From: Thermococcus eurythermalis
GTDB lineage: Archaea > Methanobacteriota_B > Thermococci > Thermococcales > Thermococcaceae
Direction: 5' to 3'
NCBI RefSeq assembly: GCF_000769655.1
Contig: NZ_CP008887.1
Coordinates: 1,860,001-1,924,000, forward strand
DNA: 64,000 nucleotides
A model generated the notes under the pieces. That model had not been told where the DNA came from and made no database searches. It was given only the letters and a program-made list of their open reading frames with translations. Position numbers and translations under genes: made by a program. Each line of letters starts with the position of its first letter. Position 1 is the stretch's first letter. Of the stretch, positions 33,844-42,767 are shown piece after piece.

Positions 33844-36800
33844 ATGCCTTACATTGAGAAAATAGAAATGAAGGGTTTCAAATCTTATGGTAACAAAAAG
33901 GTCGTTGTTCCACTCGCAAAGGGTTTTACTGCAATAGTGGGGGCCAACGGTTCTGGAAAGAGCAACATCGGTGACGCCGTTCTCTTCGTTCTCGGTGGGC
34001 TTTCAGCGAAGGCAATGCGCGCCAGCAGGATAAGCGACCTAATCTTTGCGGGCTCAAAGGGGGAACCGCCGGCCAAATACGCCGAAGTTGCCATGTACTT
34101 CAACAACGAGGACAGGGGCTTTCCGATTGACGAGGACGAGGTCGTCATCAAGAGGCGCGTTTACAAGGACGGAAGGAGCACGTACTGGCTCAACGGGAAG
34201 AGGGCAACGAGGAGCGAGATAATAGACCTCCTCAGCTCCGCGATGATTTCGCCCGAGGGCTACAACATCGTCCTCCAGGGTGATATCACAAAGTTCATCA
34301 AGATGTCTCCCACTGAGAGAAGGCTCATCATAGACGACATTTCCGGAATCGCGGAATACGATTCCAAGAAGGAGAGGGCATTAAAGGAGCTCAAGCAGGC
34401 AGAGGAGAACCTTGCGCGCGTTGACCTGCTCATAAGGGAGGTTAAAGCCCAGCTCGACAAGCTGGAAAAGGAGAGGAACGACGCCCTCCGCTACCTCGAC
34501 CTTAAGGAGCGCGTTGAGAGGGCCAAAGTCACGCTCGTCCTCGGGGAGATAAAGAGGCTTGAAAAGATAATTGAGGACGAAAGCGCCAGGGACAAGGAGA
34601 TAGAGGCGGAAGTTGAGGCCCTAAACGCCAAGCTCAAGGAGGTAGCAAAGGAGATAGTTGCCAAGGAAAAGGAGCTCGCGGAGGTCGAGAGGGAGCTCGA
34701 AGAGAAGAGCGAGGACGGGATACTTGAGGTAACGAGGCGGATAAGCGAGGTTCAGTCAAAGATTGAGATGGCCAAAAGGAACATCGAGAACGCGAGGAGG
34801 GAAATCGAGGAAAGCCAGAGGCGCCTCACCAAGGCCAAGGGCGAGGTAAAAAGAATCGGAGAAGAGATAGAGAAGAGCAGGAACGCCATAAAGCGCTGGT
34901 CGAAGAGGCGGGAGAAGCTCCTGGCAGAGGTAAAGACGCTTGAAGCGAGCAGGAACGAGCTCGTGATAAAGCTCGGCGAGATCGACAGGCGCTATTCTAT
35001 CGCGAGGGAAGAGTTTGACAGGGTCGTTGAGGAGCTCGAAGACGCCAAGAAGGGCCTCTACCAGAAGGAGAGCGAGATTGGAAAGTTCACGGAGGAAATC
35101 GAGAGAGCAAAAGCAAGGATTACCCAGGCCAACCTGAAGAGGAACGCCCTCCGCGAGAGGATTGAGGAGACCAAGAGGGCCCTTGAGGAAAAGCGCTCCG
35201 AGCTGTCCGATGTCGAGGGGAAGCTCTCAAAGGCCGAGGCAAGGCTGAGAAAGCTTGAGAAGGAGCTGGAAGAGAAGACGGCAAAGCTCAGGAAGCTCGA
35301 GCCTGAGCTTGCCAAGGCCAGGGAAGAGCTCATAAAGGCCGAGGCCCAGAGGGAGGCCCGCGGCAACCGTGCCGTCGAGTTCCTCAAAAACAGCAACATC
35401 CCAGGCCTATACGGGACTCTGGGCGAGCTGATAACCGTTGGGGATGGGAAGTACGCTCTAGCGGTAGAGGTTGCGCTCGGCGGAAACTACGATAACGTTG
35501 TTGTTGAGGACGATAAGGTCGCGGAGAAGGCCATCAAGCTGCTCAAGGAGAAGAAGCTCGGAAGACTGACCTTCCTCCCACTCAACAAGATAAAGCCCCG
35601 CTCGATGAGGGAAAAGCCTTCCCTCGGAATCCCTGCCATAGACGTTGTGAGCTACGACCCGCGCTTCAAGAACGCCGTAGCATATGCCCTCGGCGACACC
35701 CTTATCGTGGAGGACATGGACGAGGCCAGGAGCGTCGGCATCGGCAGGGTCAGAATGGTAACGCTCGGAGGAGAGCTCCTCGAAAGGAGCGGTGCAATAA
35801 CAGGAGGACACTACAGGCCGAGGGGCAGGCTCGGAATCAACGTGGACGAGATTAAAGCAAAGGTCGAAAGGCTTGAGCGCGAGAGAGAGACCGTTGAGGC
35901 CGAGGTCAACTCGCTGAAGGCCGAGAGGAGGGGGCTTGAGAACACCATCTTTGAGCTCCGCATGAGGAAGAGCGAGCTGTCCAAGGACCTGCAGGTTCTC
36001 CAGCGCGACCTTGAGAGGCTCCTCGCGGAGGACAGAGCCCTTAAAGAGGAAATCGAGGAGAGCGAGAAGCTCATAGAGACCCTCACTGCGAAAATCGAAG
36101 GGGCAAAGGGCGAGATGGCAAAGCTCCGCGGAAGGATTGAGAGGCTCGAAAAGAAGAGGGAGAAGCTCAGGAAGGCCCTCGACAACCCCGAGGCACGGGA
36201 GCTGAACGCAAAGATAAGGGAAGTCGAAGGGGAAATCTCCAAGCTCAAAGAGGAGCTCAGCAGGGTGGAGAGCAAGCTTGAGGGCCTTGAGAGCAGGATA
36301 AACGAGGAGCTGCTCCCGAGAAAGGCCGACCTTGAAGAGGAAATCGAGGGACTGGTCAATAAGATAAGCGCCCTGCAGGCCAACATAAGGGAGAACGAGG
36401 GGGCGATAAAGAAGTTCGAAGCCGAGCTCGAGGAGCTGAAGAAGGCCGAGGAGAACGTGAAGGACGAGCTCAAGGAGCTCCGCGAGAGGCGCGAGAGGCT
36501 GAGGAAGGAGATCGCCGAGCTGAGAAAGGAAAAGGACGAGCTGAGCGCGAGGCTCCAGGAGCTCAGGATAGAGGCCAACACCCTGAGGATAAAACTCGCC
36601 CAGGCGGAGACAACGTTGAAGGAAAAGAAGGCCGAGCTCAAGCACTTCGACGCGAAGCTCATCAAGTCAATAAAGGAAATCCCGCTGGAGCTTGAGGCGC
36701 TGAGGGAAGAGATTGAGCGCATGGAGGAGGAGATACGCGCCCTTGAGCCCGTCAACATGAAGGCCATCGAAGACTTTGAGGTCGTTGAGAGAAGATACCT

Positions 36801-37410
36801 TGAGCTCAAGAGCAAGCGCGAGCAGGTTCTGGCCGAGAAGGAGAGCATAGAAGAGTTCATAGAGGAGATAGAGGGGCAGAAGAAGCAGGTGTTCCTCCAG
36901 ACGCTCGAGGCCATAGCCAAGAACTTCTCGGAGCTCTTCGCCAAGCTCTCACCGGGAGGAGAGGCCAGGCTGATCCTTGAGAACCCGGACGACCCGTTCG
37001 CGGGCGGTCTTGAGATTGAGGCGAAACCAGCTGGCAAGGACGTCAAGAGGATTGAAGCGATGAGCGGTGGCGAGAAGGCGATAATAGCGCTGGCCTTCGT
37101 CTTTGCCATACAGCGCTACAAGCCCGCACCGTTCTACCTACTCGACGAGATAGATGCGCACCTCGATGATGCAAACGTCAAGCGCGTCGCTGACCTTATC
37201 AAGGAGGCCTCCCGGGAGAGCCAGTTCGTCGTCATTACCCACCGCGACGTCATGATGGCCAACGCGGACAGGATTATCGGCGTGACGATGAGGAACGGCG
37301 TCTCAAAGGTCGTCTCCCTCAGCCTTGAGAAGGCGAGGAAGATCCTTGAGGAGATAAGGAGGAAGAGCGACGAGGAGCACAGAGAAATGTTTGGGCGCGT
37401 GGAGGGCTGA
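33844..37410 (+). CDS. smc: Chromosome segregation protein SMC
   Basis: The 1188-aa protein is a full-length SMC. Walker A ANGSGKSNIGDAVLFVLG is at residues 34-50, then long coiled coil (about 165-500), a hinge around 520-650 (VALGGNYDNVVV, GRLTFLPLNKI, SGAITGGHYRPRGRLG), return coiled coil and the C-terminal head with signature EAMSGGEKAIIALAF and Walker B YLLDEIDAHLDD. It compacts and segregates the chromosome together with ScpA encoded next. Start ATG 33844 follows aggtgtgagct. Confidence 0.97.
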   Translation: MPYIEKIEMKGFKSYGNKKVVVPLAKGFTAIVGANGSGKSNIGDAVLFVLGGLSAKAMRASRISDLIFAGSKGEPPAKYAEVAMYFNNEDRGFPIDEDEVVIKRRVYKDGRSTYWLNGKRATRSEIIDLLSSAMISPEGYNIVLQGDITKFIKMSPTERRLIIDDISGIAEYDSKKERALKELKQAEENLARVDLLIREVKAQLDKLEKERNDALRYLDLKERVERAKVTLVLGEIKRLEKIIEDESARDKEIEAEVEALNAKLKEVAKEIVAKEKELAEVERELEEKSEDGILEVTRRISEVQSKIEMAKRNIENARREIEESQRRLTKAKGEVKRIGEEIEKSRNAIKRWSKRREKLLAEVKTLEASRNELVIKLGEIDRRYSIAREEFDRVVEELEDAKKGLYQKESEIGKFTEEIERAKARITQANLKRNALRERIEETKRALEEKRSELSDVEGKLSKAEARLRKLEKELEEKTAKLRKLEPELAKAREELIKAEAQREARGNRAVEFLKNSNIPGLYGTLGELITVGDGKYALAVEVALGGNYDNVVVEDDKVAEKAIKLLKEKKLGRLTFLPLNKIKPRSMREKPSLGIPAIDVVSYDPRFKNAVAYALGDTLIVEDMDEARSVGIGRVRMVTLGGELLERSGAITGGHYRPRGRLGINVDEIKAKVERLERERETVEAEVNSLKAERRGLENTIFELRMRKSELSKDLQVLQRDLERLLAEDRALKEEIEESEKLIETLTAKIEGAKGEMAKLRGRIERLEKKREKLRKALDNPEARELNAKIREVEGEISKLKEELSRVESKLEGLESRINEELLPRKADLEEEIEGLVNKISALQANIRENEGAIKKFEAELEELKKAEENVKDELKELRERRERLRKEIAELRKEKDELSARLQELRIEANTLRIKLAQAETTLKEKKAELKHFDAKLIKSIKEIPLELEALREEIERMEEEIRALEPVNMKAIEDFEVVERRYLELKSKREQVLAEKESIEEFIEEIEGQKKQVFLQTLEAIAKNFSELFAKLSPGGEARLILENPDDPFAGGLEIEAKPAGKDVKRIEAMSGGEKAIIALAFVFAIQRYKPAPFYLLDEIDAHLDDANVKRVADLIKEASRESQFVVITHRDVMMANADRIIGVTMRNGVSKVVSLSLEKARKILEEIRRKSDEEHREMFGRVEG

Positions 37411-37412
37411 GG

Positions 37413-38081
37413 ATGGAGTCAAAGCGGGAAGAGGAGATAACCCCAATTGACATACTGCTCCAGCTCGTCCAGATGGGGCGCGTTGACCCGTGGAACATAG
37501 ACATCGTTGATTTGACCGAAAAGTATATTCAGAGGCTCAGGGAAATGAAGGAGCTCGACCTCCGCGTTTCAGCGAGGGCAATCCTGGCGGCATCAATCCT
37601 GGTGAGGATGAAGAGCGAGGCACTGCTCCAAGAGGAAGAGGAGGGCGAGGAAGAGGACTCCGAGGAGGAGAGAATCCGCGTTGAGGTGGAGCCGTTAGCA
37701 CCGCCCCTCAGAAGGGTTGAGCGCTACTACACCTTCGACGACCTCATCGAGGCCCTGATGGACGCCCTTGAAGAGGCCGAGCGGAGGAAGCCCAGGAAGA
37801 AGAAACGCGAGGAGATTGAGGAGGAAGTCTTCGTCGTCGAGGACTTCCGCGTTGACATCGAGAAGCACGTCAACAGGCTCTATGAAATCGTGAAGAAGAT
37901 GTACGCAGAGACCAGGAAGCCAATAAGGTTCTGGGATTTAGTGTTCGACAACACGCCTAAGGTCATAGCGAGGACTTTTCTCTACCTCCTTTTCCTTGCC
38001 AACATGGGGAAGGTAGATCTGGTTCAGGAGGAGCCCTTCGGGGAAATCCTGGTCGTGCCCGTGGGGGAGGAGCCAAACTAA
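37413..38081 (+). CDS. scpA: Segregation and condensation protein A
   Basis: The 222-aa kleisin contacts SMC heads. N-terminal [30 protein letters not shown] is the ScpA pattern, followed by [19 protein letters not shown], a Glu-rich linker and a C-terminal winged domain with [29 protein letters not shown]. The start lies three bases after the smc stop, so both are one operon. ScpB was not seen in the window. Confidence 0.92.
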   Translation: MESKREEEITPIDILLQLVQMGRVDPWNIDIVDLTEKYIQRLREMKELDLRVSARAILAASILVRMKSEALLQEEEEGEEEDSEEERIRVEVEPLAPPLRRVERYYTFDDLIEALMDALEEAERRKPRKKKREEIEEEVFVVEDFRVDIEKHVNRLYEIVKKMYAETRKPIRFWDLVFDNTPKVIARTFLYLLFLANMGKVDLVQEEPFGEILVVPVGEEPN

Positions 38082-38512
38082 CTTTCAACCTTTTCTCTCT
38101 CAGACCTTTTAGCGGGCCTGAAAGTTATTGCGAGGAGGGGCTCCTCGCCCCCGATGTAAAGGCTCCTCTTCTCTCGGTTTATGTAGAAGCAGTACTCGCC
38201 GTCTGGAATCTCAGATAGGAACTTCGTGGGGGCTGTCTCTTTCGCAAGCCGTCCCTCTGGGAAAACGCACCTGTACGTTCCCTTAAGGTTTTCGACACGC
38301 TTCTTTATTTCGTCCAGCGGAAGCCTTTCACAGTCGAGCCTCGCGCAGACTAGGCTCTTCCTTCCGTCGGTGAATATCACAACACGCTCGTTTACATCAA
38401 TCCTCCGCGAGCGATCGAGGAACTCCCAGAGCGCAGAATAAAGGCGCTCAAGCCTCCGCCTCTTGGTGAGCCTCTTTATGAGCCTGCTCTCCGCGTGTCT
38501 TGTCAGGAGCAT
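38078..38512 (-). CDS. Unrecognised small basic protein
   Basis: A 144-aa protein beginning [20 protein letters not shown], with a basic helix, a beta-rich middle ([36 protein letters not shown]) and a basic end. I do not recognise it. ATG 38512 is set by GGAGGTG just upstream; a longer frame to 38566 has no site. It ends with a 4-base overlap with scpA. A duplicated ACATATGCA motif lies upstream at 38557-38577. Confidence 0.65.
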   Translation of the reverse strand: MLLTRHAESRLIKRLTKRRRLERLYSALWEFLDRSRRIDVNERVVIFTDGRKSLVCARLDCERLPLDEIKKRVENLKGTYRCVFPEGRLAKETAPTKFLSEIPDGEYCFYINREKRSLYIGGEEPLLAITFRPAKRSEREKVES

Positions 38513-38628
38513 TGTGGCACCTCCGGCAGGCATCTGAAAAAGCCTTTGGTGTAGCAACATATGCACCTACATATGCAGGTTCGAACCATTGAAAAAAGTA
38601 TTTAAACCTCCGAACCGAGCACTCGGTG

Positions 38629-38994
38629 ATGAGGAGCAGAAATTACGTCCTGGCCTTTGTAGTCCTCGCACTGGTTGATGCCCTCACAACGTGGTTCGGG
38701 GTCAGGGCGGGCTTCCAGGAGGCAAACCCCCTGGTTGCGGAAAGGCTGTCAAGCCCGCTCGCGTTCTTCGGGAGCTACGCGCTCTTCACGGCACTTGGGG
38801 TGGGCGTTGTAGAGGTCTCCATCAGGCTTGAAAAACTGAACCCAGTGTTTAAACTAATCGCGCTCGGCATGGTTGTCTTGAAAGGGATTCCTGCAGTCAA
38901 CAACCTCCTCCTGCTCACCGGCCTCGGCCCCTCAGGCGTTGTTGCAACGACGCCGAAGTTCCTCCTGACTCTAGCGCTCTCAGGGTGGCCGTAA
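38629..38994 (+). CDS. DUF5658-like membrane protein
   Basis: The 121-aa protein has four hydrophobic spans, beginning YVLAFVVLALVDALTTWFGV, with an early charged GFQEANPL motif and later VNNLLLLTG. This resembles DUF5658, small archaeal membrane proteins of unknown role. No ribosome site is present; TATA-like gtatttaaac at 38598-38607 places the transcript start at or beside ATG 38629, so it is probably leaderless. Confidence 0.7.
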   Translation: MRSRNYVLAFVVLALVDALTTWFGVRAGFQEANPLVAERLSSPLAFFGSYALFTALGVGVVEVSIRLEKLNPVFKLIALGMVVLKGIPAVNNLLLLTGLGPSGVVATTPKFLLTLALSGWP

Positions 38995-39049
38995 GGCAAC
39001 CGCCCCCAGAAAAAGGAAAGCTTTTATTCCCTCCCCCTAAGACCCATAT

Positions 39050-41458
39050 ATGCCGTATCTCCGCAGGGATTTAATCGAGCCACGCGTTTATCAGGAAGTC
39101 ATCTACGCCCGCTGTAAAGAAAGGAACTGCCTCGTTGTCCTCCCGACAGGGTTAGGAAAGACCCTAATCGCGATGCTCATAGCGGACTACCGGCTCTCAA
39201 AGTACGGGGGAAAAGTCCTCTTCTTAGCTCCGACCAAACCGCTGGCGATGCAGCACGCTGAGAGCTTTAGAAGGCTCTTCAACCTGCCGCCAGAGAAAAT
39301 CAACGTCCTCACCGGTGAGCTCTCCCCTGAGAAGCGCGCCGAGCTGTGGAAAAAGAGCATGGTAATCACGGCGACACCCCAGACGGTTGAGAACGACATC
39401 TTGACTGGCAGGATTTCCATTGAGGACGTGGTTCTGCTCGTCGTTGACGAGGCCCACAGGGCGGTGGGGAACTACGCCTACGTCTTCATAGCCAAGGAGT
39501 ACCTCAAGACGGCAAAGCATCCACTCGTCCTCGGTCTGACTGCATCACCCGGAAGCGACGAGGAGAAAATCCGAGAGATAGTGGAAAACCTTGGCGTGGA
39601 GCACATCGAGGTCAGGACTGAGAGCTCCCCGGACGTAAAGCCCTACGTCCAGAAGATATCCTTTGAGTGGGTGAAGGTAGAACTGCCGGAAATATACAAG
39701 GAAGTCCGAAAAATCCTGCGCGAGATGCTCAAAGACTCCCTAAAGCCCCTCGCCGATGCGGGCATCGTTAGCTCGGCCTCCTCGGACATCTCAAAGCGGG
39801 AAGTCCTGATGGCGGGCTCAAAGATAAACCAGGCGATGGCCAAGGGGGACTACTCAATCGGCTACCTCAAGAAGCACCAGGCCAAGGCCATGAAGCTCCA
39901 CCACGCCATAGAGCTCCTCGAAACGCAGGGCCTAACGGCGCTTAGGAACTACCTCAAGAAGCTCCGGGGAGACCGCTCGAAGTCCGGTAAGGAGCTCATG
40001 GAAGACCCGCGCATGAGGAAGGTGATTTACCTCCTCGTCCAGGCAAAGGAGCTCGGCCTCGACCACCCGAAGATGGAGAAGCTCAAGGAGCTCGTAAGGA
40101 AACAGCTTGAGAAAAAGCCCAACTCAAAGATTATCGTTTTCACAAACTACCGCGACACCGGAAAGAAGATAGTCGAAGAACTTAGGGCCCTTGGGATCTC
40201 CGCGGAGAGGTTCATAGGGCAGGCGAGCAGGGGAGAAGACAGGGGAATGAGCCAGAGGGAGCAGAAGGAGATACTTGAGGGGTTCTCGCGCGGCGAGTTC
40301 AACGTTTTAGTTGCCACGAGCGTCGGGGAAGAGGGTCTGGACGTGCCTGAGGTTGACCTCGTCGTCTTTTATGAACCTGTGCCTTCCGCCATAAGGAGCA
40401 TACAGAGGAGAGGCAGGACTGGCAGGCACAGGCCGGGTAAAGTCGTAATCCTGATGGCAAAGGGCACGAGGGACGAGGCATACTACTGGAGCTCCCGGCG
40501 GAAGGAAAGGGGCATGTTCGACGCTATAAAGCGCATAGCCGGGGAACTCGAAAAGGCCCACAAGAGTGATGATAAAATAAGGGAGACTGCCGGGGAGAGT
40601 GCTGAGATGCCCTCAAAAGGGAAGATAACCCCTCTTGATGCGTTCCTGAAGGTTGGCAAGGCGAAGAAAGATGAACACGAAACGGGGCCAGAAGAGACCA
40701 CCAAAAAGACCTATGAGCAGACCTCTGCCGAAGATAAGAAAACCGAGAAGAAACCGGAAGAAAGGCCTGAAATCCCGGTTAAACCCATCTTCGTCAGGAA
40801 GCCGAAGGGCATAGTGGTCTACGTTGACAGCCGCGAGATGAGGAGCGGCGTCCCCAAGATTCTAAAGGAGCTTGGAGCCGAGATTGAGGTCAGGACTTTA
40901 GATGTCGCCGATTATGTGGTGAGCGAGGACGTTGGGATAGAGAGGAAGAGCGCCAACGACTTCATCCAGTCAATCATAGACGGCAGGCTCTTTGAACAGG
41001 TAGAGAGGCTCAAGAGGGCATACGAGAAGCCCGTAATAATCATCGAGGGCGAGCTCTACGGAATAAGGAACGTACACCCCAACGCCATTCGCGGTGCAAT
41101 TGCCTCCGTGACCATCGATTGGGGCGTCCCGATACTCTTCTCTTCAGGGAAAGAGGAGACGGCCCAGTTCATCTACCTCCTGGCAAAGCGCGAGCAGGAG
41201 GAGAGGAAGAAGGAAGTCAAGCTGAGGAGCGAGAAGAAGGCCCTAACCCTGGCCGAGAGGCAGCGCCTCATAGTCGAGGGCCTGCCGAACGTTTCCGCGA
41301 CCCTTGCCAGGCGCCTCTTGAAGCACTTCGGCAACGTTGAGCGCGTTTTCACAGCGACCGAGGAGGAGCTGAAAGAAGTCGAGGGGATAGGAGAGAAGAA
41401 GGCGAGGGAGATACGGAAGGTCATAACAGCCCCCTACGTTGAGGACGAGGACGAATAG
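39050..41458 (+). CDS. hef: Hef helicase-nuclease
   Basis: The 802-aa protein is the archaeal relative of FANCM/XPF. An SF2 helicase core is followed by an XPF-type nuclease. Walker A LPTGLGKTLIA, motif II DEAH (LVVDEAHRAV), SPGS, motif V TSVGEEGLDVPEVD and QRRGRTGRH are present. A charged, probably disordered linker lies at about residues 510-590. The nuclease has VDSREMRSG and the GIERKSANDF (ERKxxxD) active site, then a tandem helix-hairpin-helix end (LPNVSATLARRLLKHFG, VEGIGEKKAREI). It processes stalled forks and branched DNA. It stands alone with a possible leaderless start. Confidence 0.95.
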   Translation: MPYLRRDLIEPRVYQEVIYARCKERNCLVVLPTGLGKTLIAMLIADYRLSKYGGKVLFLAPTKPLAMQHAESFRRLFNLPPEKINVLTGELSPEKRAELWKKSMVITATPQTVENDILTGRISIEDVVLLVVDEAHRAVGNYAYVFIAKEYLKTAKHPLVLGLTASPGSDEEKIREIVENLGVEHIEVRTESSPDVKPYVQKISFEWVKVELPEIYKEVRKILREMLKDSLKPLADAGIVSSASSDISKREVLMAGSKINQAMAKGDYSIGYLKKHQAKAMKLHHAIELLETQGLTALRNYLKKLRGDRSKSGKELMEDPRMRKVIYLLVQAKELGLDHPKMEKLKELVRKQLEKKPNSKIIVFTNYRDTGKKIVEELRALGISAERFIGQASRGEDRGMSQREQKEILEGFSRGEFNVLVATSVGEEGLDVPEVDLVVFYEPVPSAIRSIQRRGRTGRHRPGKVVILMAKGTRDEAYYWSSRRKERGMFDAIKRIAGELEKAHKSDDKIRETAGESAEMPSKGKITPLDAFLKVGKAKKDEHETGPEETTKKTYEQTSAEDKKTEKKPEERPEIPVKPIFVRKPKGIVVYVDSREMRSGVPKILKELGAEIEVRTLDVADYVVSEDVGIERKSANDFIQSIIDGRLFEQVERLKRAYEKPVIIIEGELYGIRNVHPNAIRGAIASVTIDWGVPILFSSGKEETAQFIYLLAKREQEERKKEVKLRSEKKALTLAERQRLIVEGLPNVSATLARRLLKHFGNVERVFTATEEELKEVEGIGEKKAREIRKVITAPYVEDEDE

Positions 41459-41610
41459 AGGCTCAGAGAAATCCTCGCCCCCTTCATTTAGAGACCACTT
41501 AATTTTTCAAAACTAAGGCCTATTTCAGCACTCAGAAGAGACCCCACGAGAGCCCTTGAAAGCGCAAACATTCTCAAAACAGTACTTCAGAAAAGAATCA
41601 CGAACCTTGA

Positions 41611-41636
41611 TCAAACTTCGCACAGGCGAAGTTTGA
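41611..41636 (-). terminator. Perfect hairpin directly after tRNA-Leu
   Basis: tcaaacttcgc-acag-gcgaagtttga forms an 11-bp perfect stem with a 4-base loop, one base from the CCA end of the tRNA on the minus strand. It could be a 3' trailer processing signal or a stop signal, and is unusually strong. No T-run follows on the minus strand. Confidence 0.45.
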
Positions 41637-41637
41637 A

Positions 41638-41725
41638 TGGTGCGGGGGCGGGGATTTGAACCCCGGAACCCCTACGGGACGGGACCCTCAATCCCGCGCC
41701 TTTGACCAGGCTCGGCAACCCCCGC
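41638..41725 (-). tRNA. tRNA-Leu (GAG)
   Basis: The reverse strand folds as a class II tRNA: acceptor GCGGGGG, D arm with AGCCTGG, anticodon stem CGGGA/TCCCG with loop TTGAGGG (anticodon GAG, reading CUC and CUU), long variable arm and the T loop GTTCAAAT. CCA is encoded. TATA-like tttataaa at about 41753-41760 (minus strand) precedes it. The hairpin 41611-41636 follows at once. Confidence 0.95.
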
Positions 41726-41771
41726 GTTGCCAGATATAGGGGCGTACAAGGCTTTATAAATTTTACGGTTC

Positions 41772-42515
41772 CTATGAGGGCAACATACTGAACTCCCTCA
41801 GGAGAAGGTTCAGCTGTTTATCGGTGAGGGTCTTAGGCTCAACCACAACAATTATCCCAGCGTTTTTCAAACTCACATAATCCTTGAGGCTCGTGAGGAA
41901 TTTCATCACGGAGTCAAAACCATTGTTTAGAATCAGGTACTCCAGACCGTCGAGGATTACAAAGGTGTTCTCGTCCACACTTGAGACCAGCTTGTGGGTA
42001 AGGAGGGGAAGGTCAGTGGGCCTCACAGCGTTTTTGGAGGGAACGTTGCTGATCCAGATATAAGGAACTCCAAGCGCCGCGTATGGTTTTGGGTACCTGG
42101 TGACGGCAAGAATCTGCCTGCCCCCAAGAAGGGAAAGAAGCTTTGAAGGGGACGTCACGTAGGTAACGTAAGCCCCAGGCACTATAGAGGAATGCCCGTT
42201 CATAATCATTTTGGGCTTCACTGCTCTAATCTGTCTGCGTACTTGAAATGAAGCAACCATTATCGTGGCCATGCCAATGGCTACCAAGACGTCATCAAAG
42301 ATTTTGGTAAACTCCGTGGAGTAGACATCATTAAGAACGTTCTCAAGGTAGCCAGCCCAGAAAATTAGCGCCCCCAGAGAAGCTCGTCTGAACGTCTTTT
42401 TATCCACATAAGCCAAGATGGTGTCCTTTAGCGAGTATATGACTAAGAAAGCAACAGTTAAAGTGACAAATGCAACCATCTCCGCCGTGAGTTTTATAGC
42501 ATGATACCCATTCAT
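41772..42515 (-). CDS. Membrane-anchored DUF835 protein
   Basis: The 247-aa protein begins with about three hydrophobic spans (LTAEMVAFVTLTVAFLVIY, SLGALIFWAGYL, VLVAIGMATIMVASFQV). A cytoplasmic DUF835 domain follows (PGAYVTYVTSPSKL, IWISNVPSKNAVRPTDLPLL, FVILDGLEYLILNNGFDSVMKFL). The membrane-tethered format and the canonical DGLEYLI motif suggest a membrane sensor or scaffold. Start ATG 42515 has GGAG before it. It is divergent from tRNA-Lys and next to tRNA-Leu on the same strand. Confidence 0.78.
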   Translation of the reverse strand: MNGYHAIKLTAEMVAFVTLTVAFLVIYSLKDTILAYVDKKTFRRASLGALIFWAGYLENVLNDVYSTEFTKIFDDVLVAIGMATIMVASFQVRRQIRAVKPKMIMNGHSSIVPGAYVTYVTSPSKLLSLLGGRQILAVTRYPKPYAALGVPYIWISNVPSKNAVRPTDLPLLTHKLVSSVDENTFVILDGLEYLILNNGFDSVMKFLTSLKDYVSLKNAGIIVVVEPKTLTDKQLNLLLREFSMLPS

Positions 42516-42575
42516 AAGGGCTCCCGACTAATTATTATGTATAACTACCTACATAACTTTTGCGGGCAGTCAACC

Positions 42576-42590
42576 GAAAAGTTTATAAAC
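42576..42590 (+). promoter_or_regulatory. BRE-TATA promoter of tRNA-Lys
   Basis: cgaaaagtttataaac is a strong thermococcal BRE plus TATA box. It would start transcription near 42612, seven bases before the tRNA. Confidence 0.7.
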
Positions 42591-42618
42591 CCACCTCACC
42601 TCTATGGTTTCGGGTCGT

Positions 42619-42696
42619 GGGCCGGTAGCTTAGCCTGGTTAGAGCGGCGGACTCTTAATCCGCAGGTCGGGGGTTCGAATCCCCCCCGGCCCGCCA
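42619..42696 (+). tRNA. tRNA-Lys (CTT)
   Basis: GGGCCGG acceptor, D-arm with TAGCCTGG, anticodon stem GCGGA/TCCGC with loop CTCTTAA (anticodon CTT), T loop GTTCGAAT, discriminator G and an encoded CCA. A class I fold with no intron. Confidence 0.95.
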
Positions 42697-42767
42697 AAAC
42701 GCGTTTCTCCTCGGCGCGTTCTGAGAAGGAGCGCGTTTGAGATTTCAACATTGAGGAGACTTGAAAA

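Noticed and set aside
35458-37109. Long minus-strand open frames opposite smc
   Set aside because: Leu- or Ser-rich shadows of the SMC coiled coil with no domain or ribosome site.
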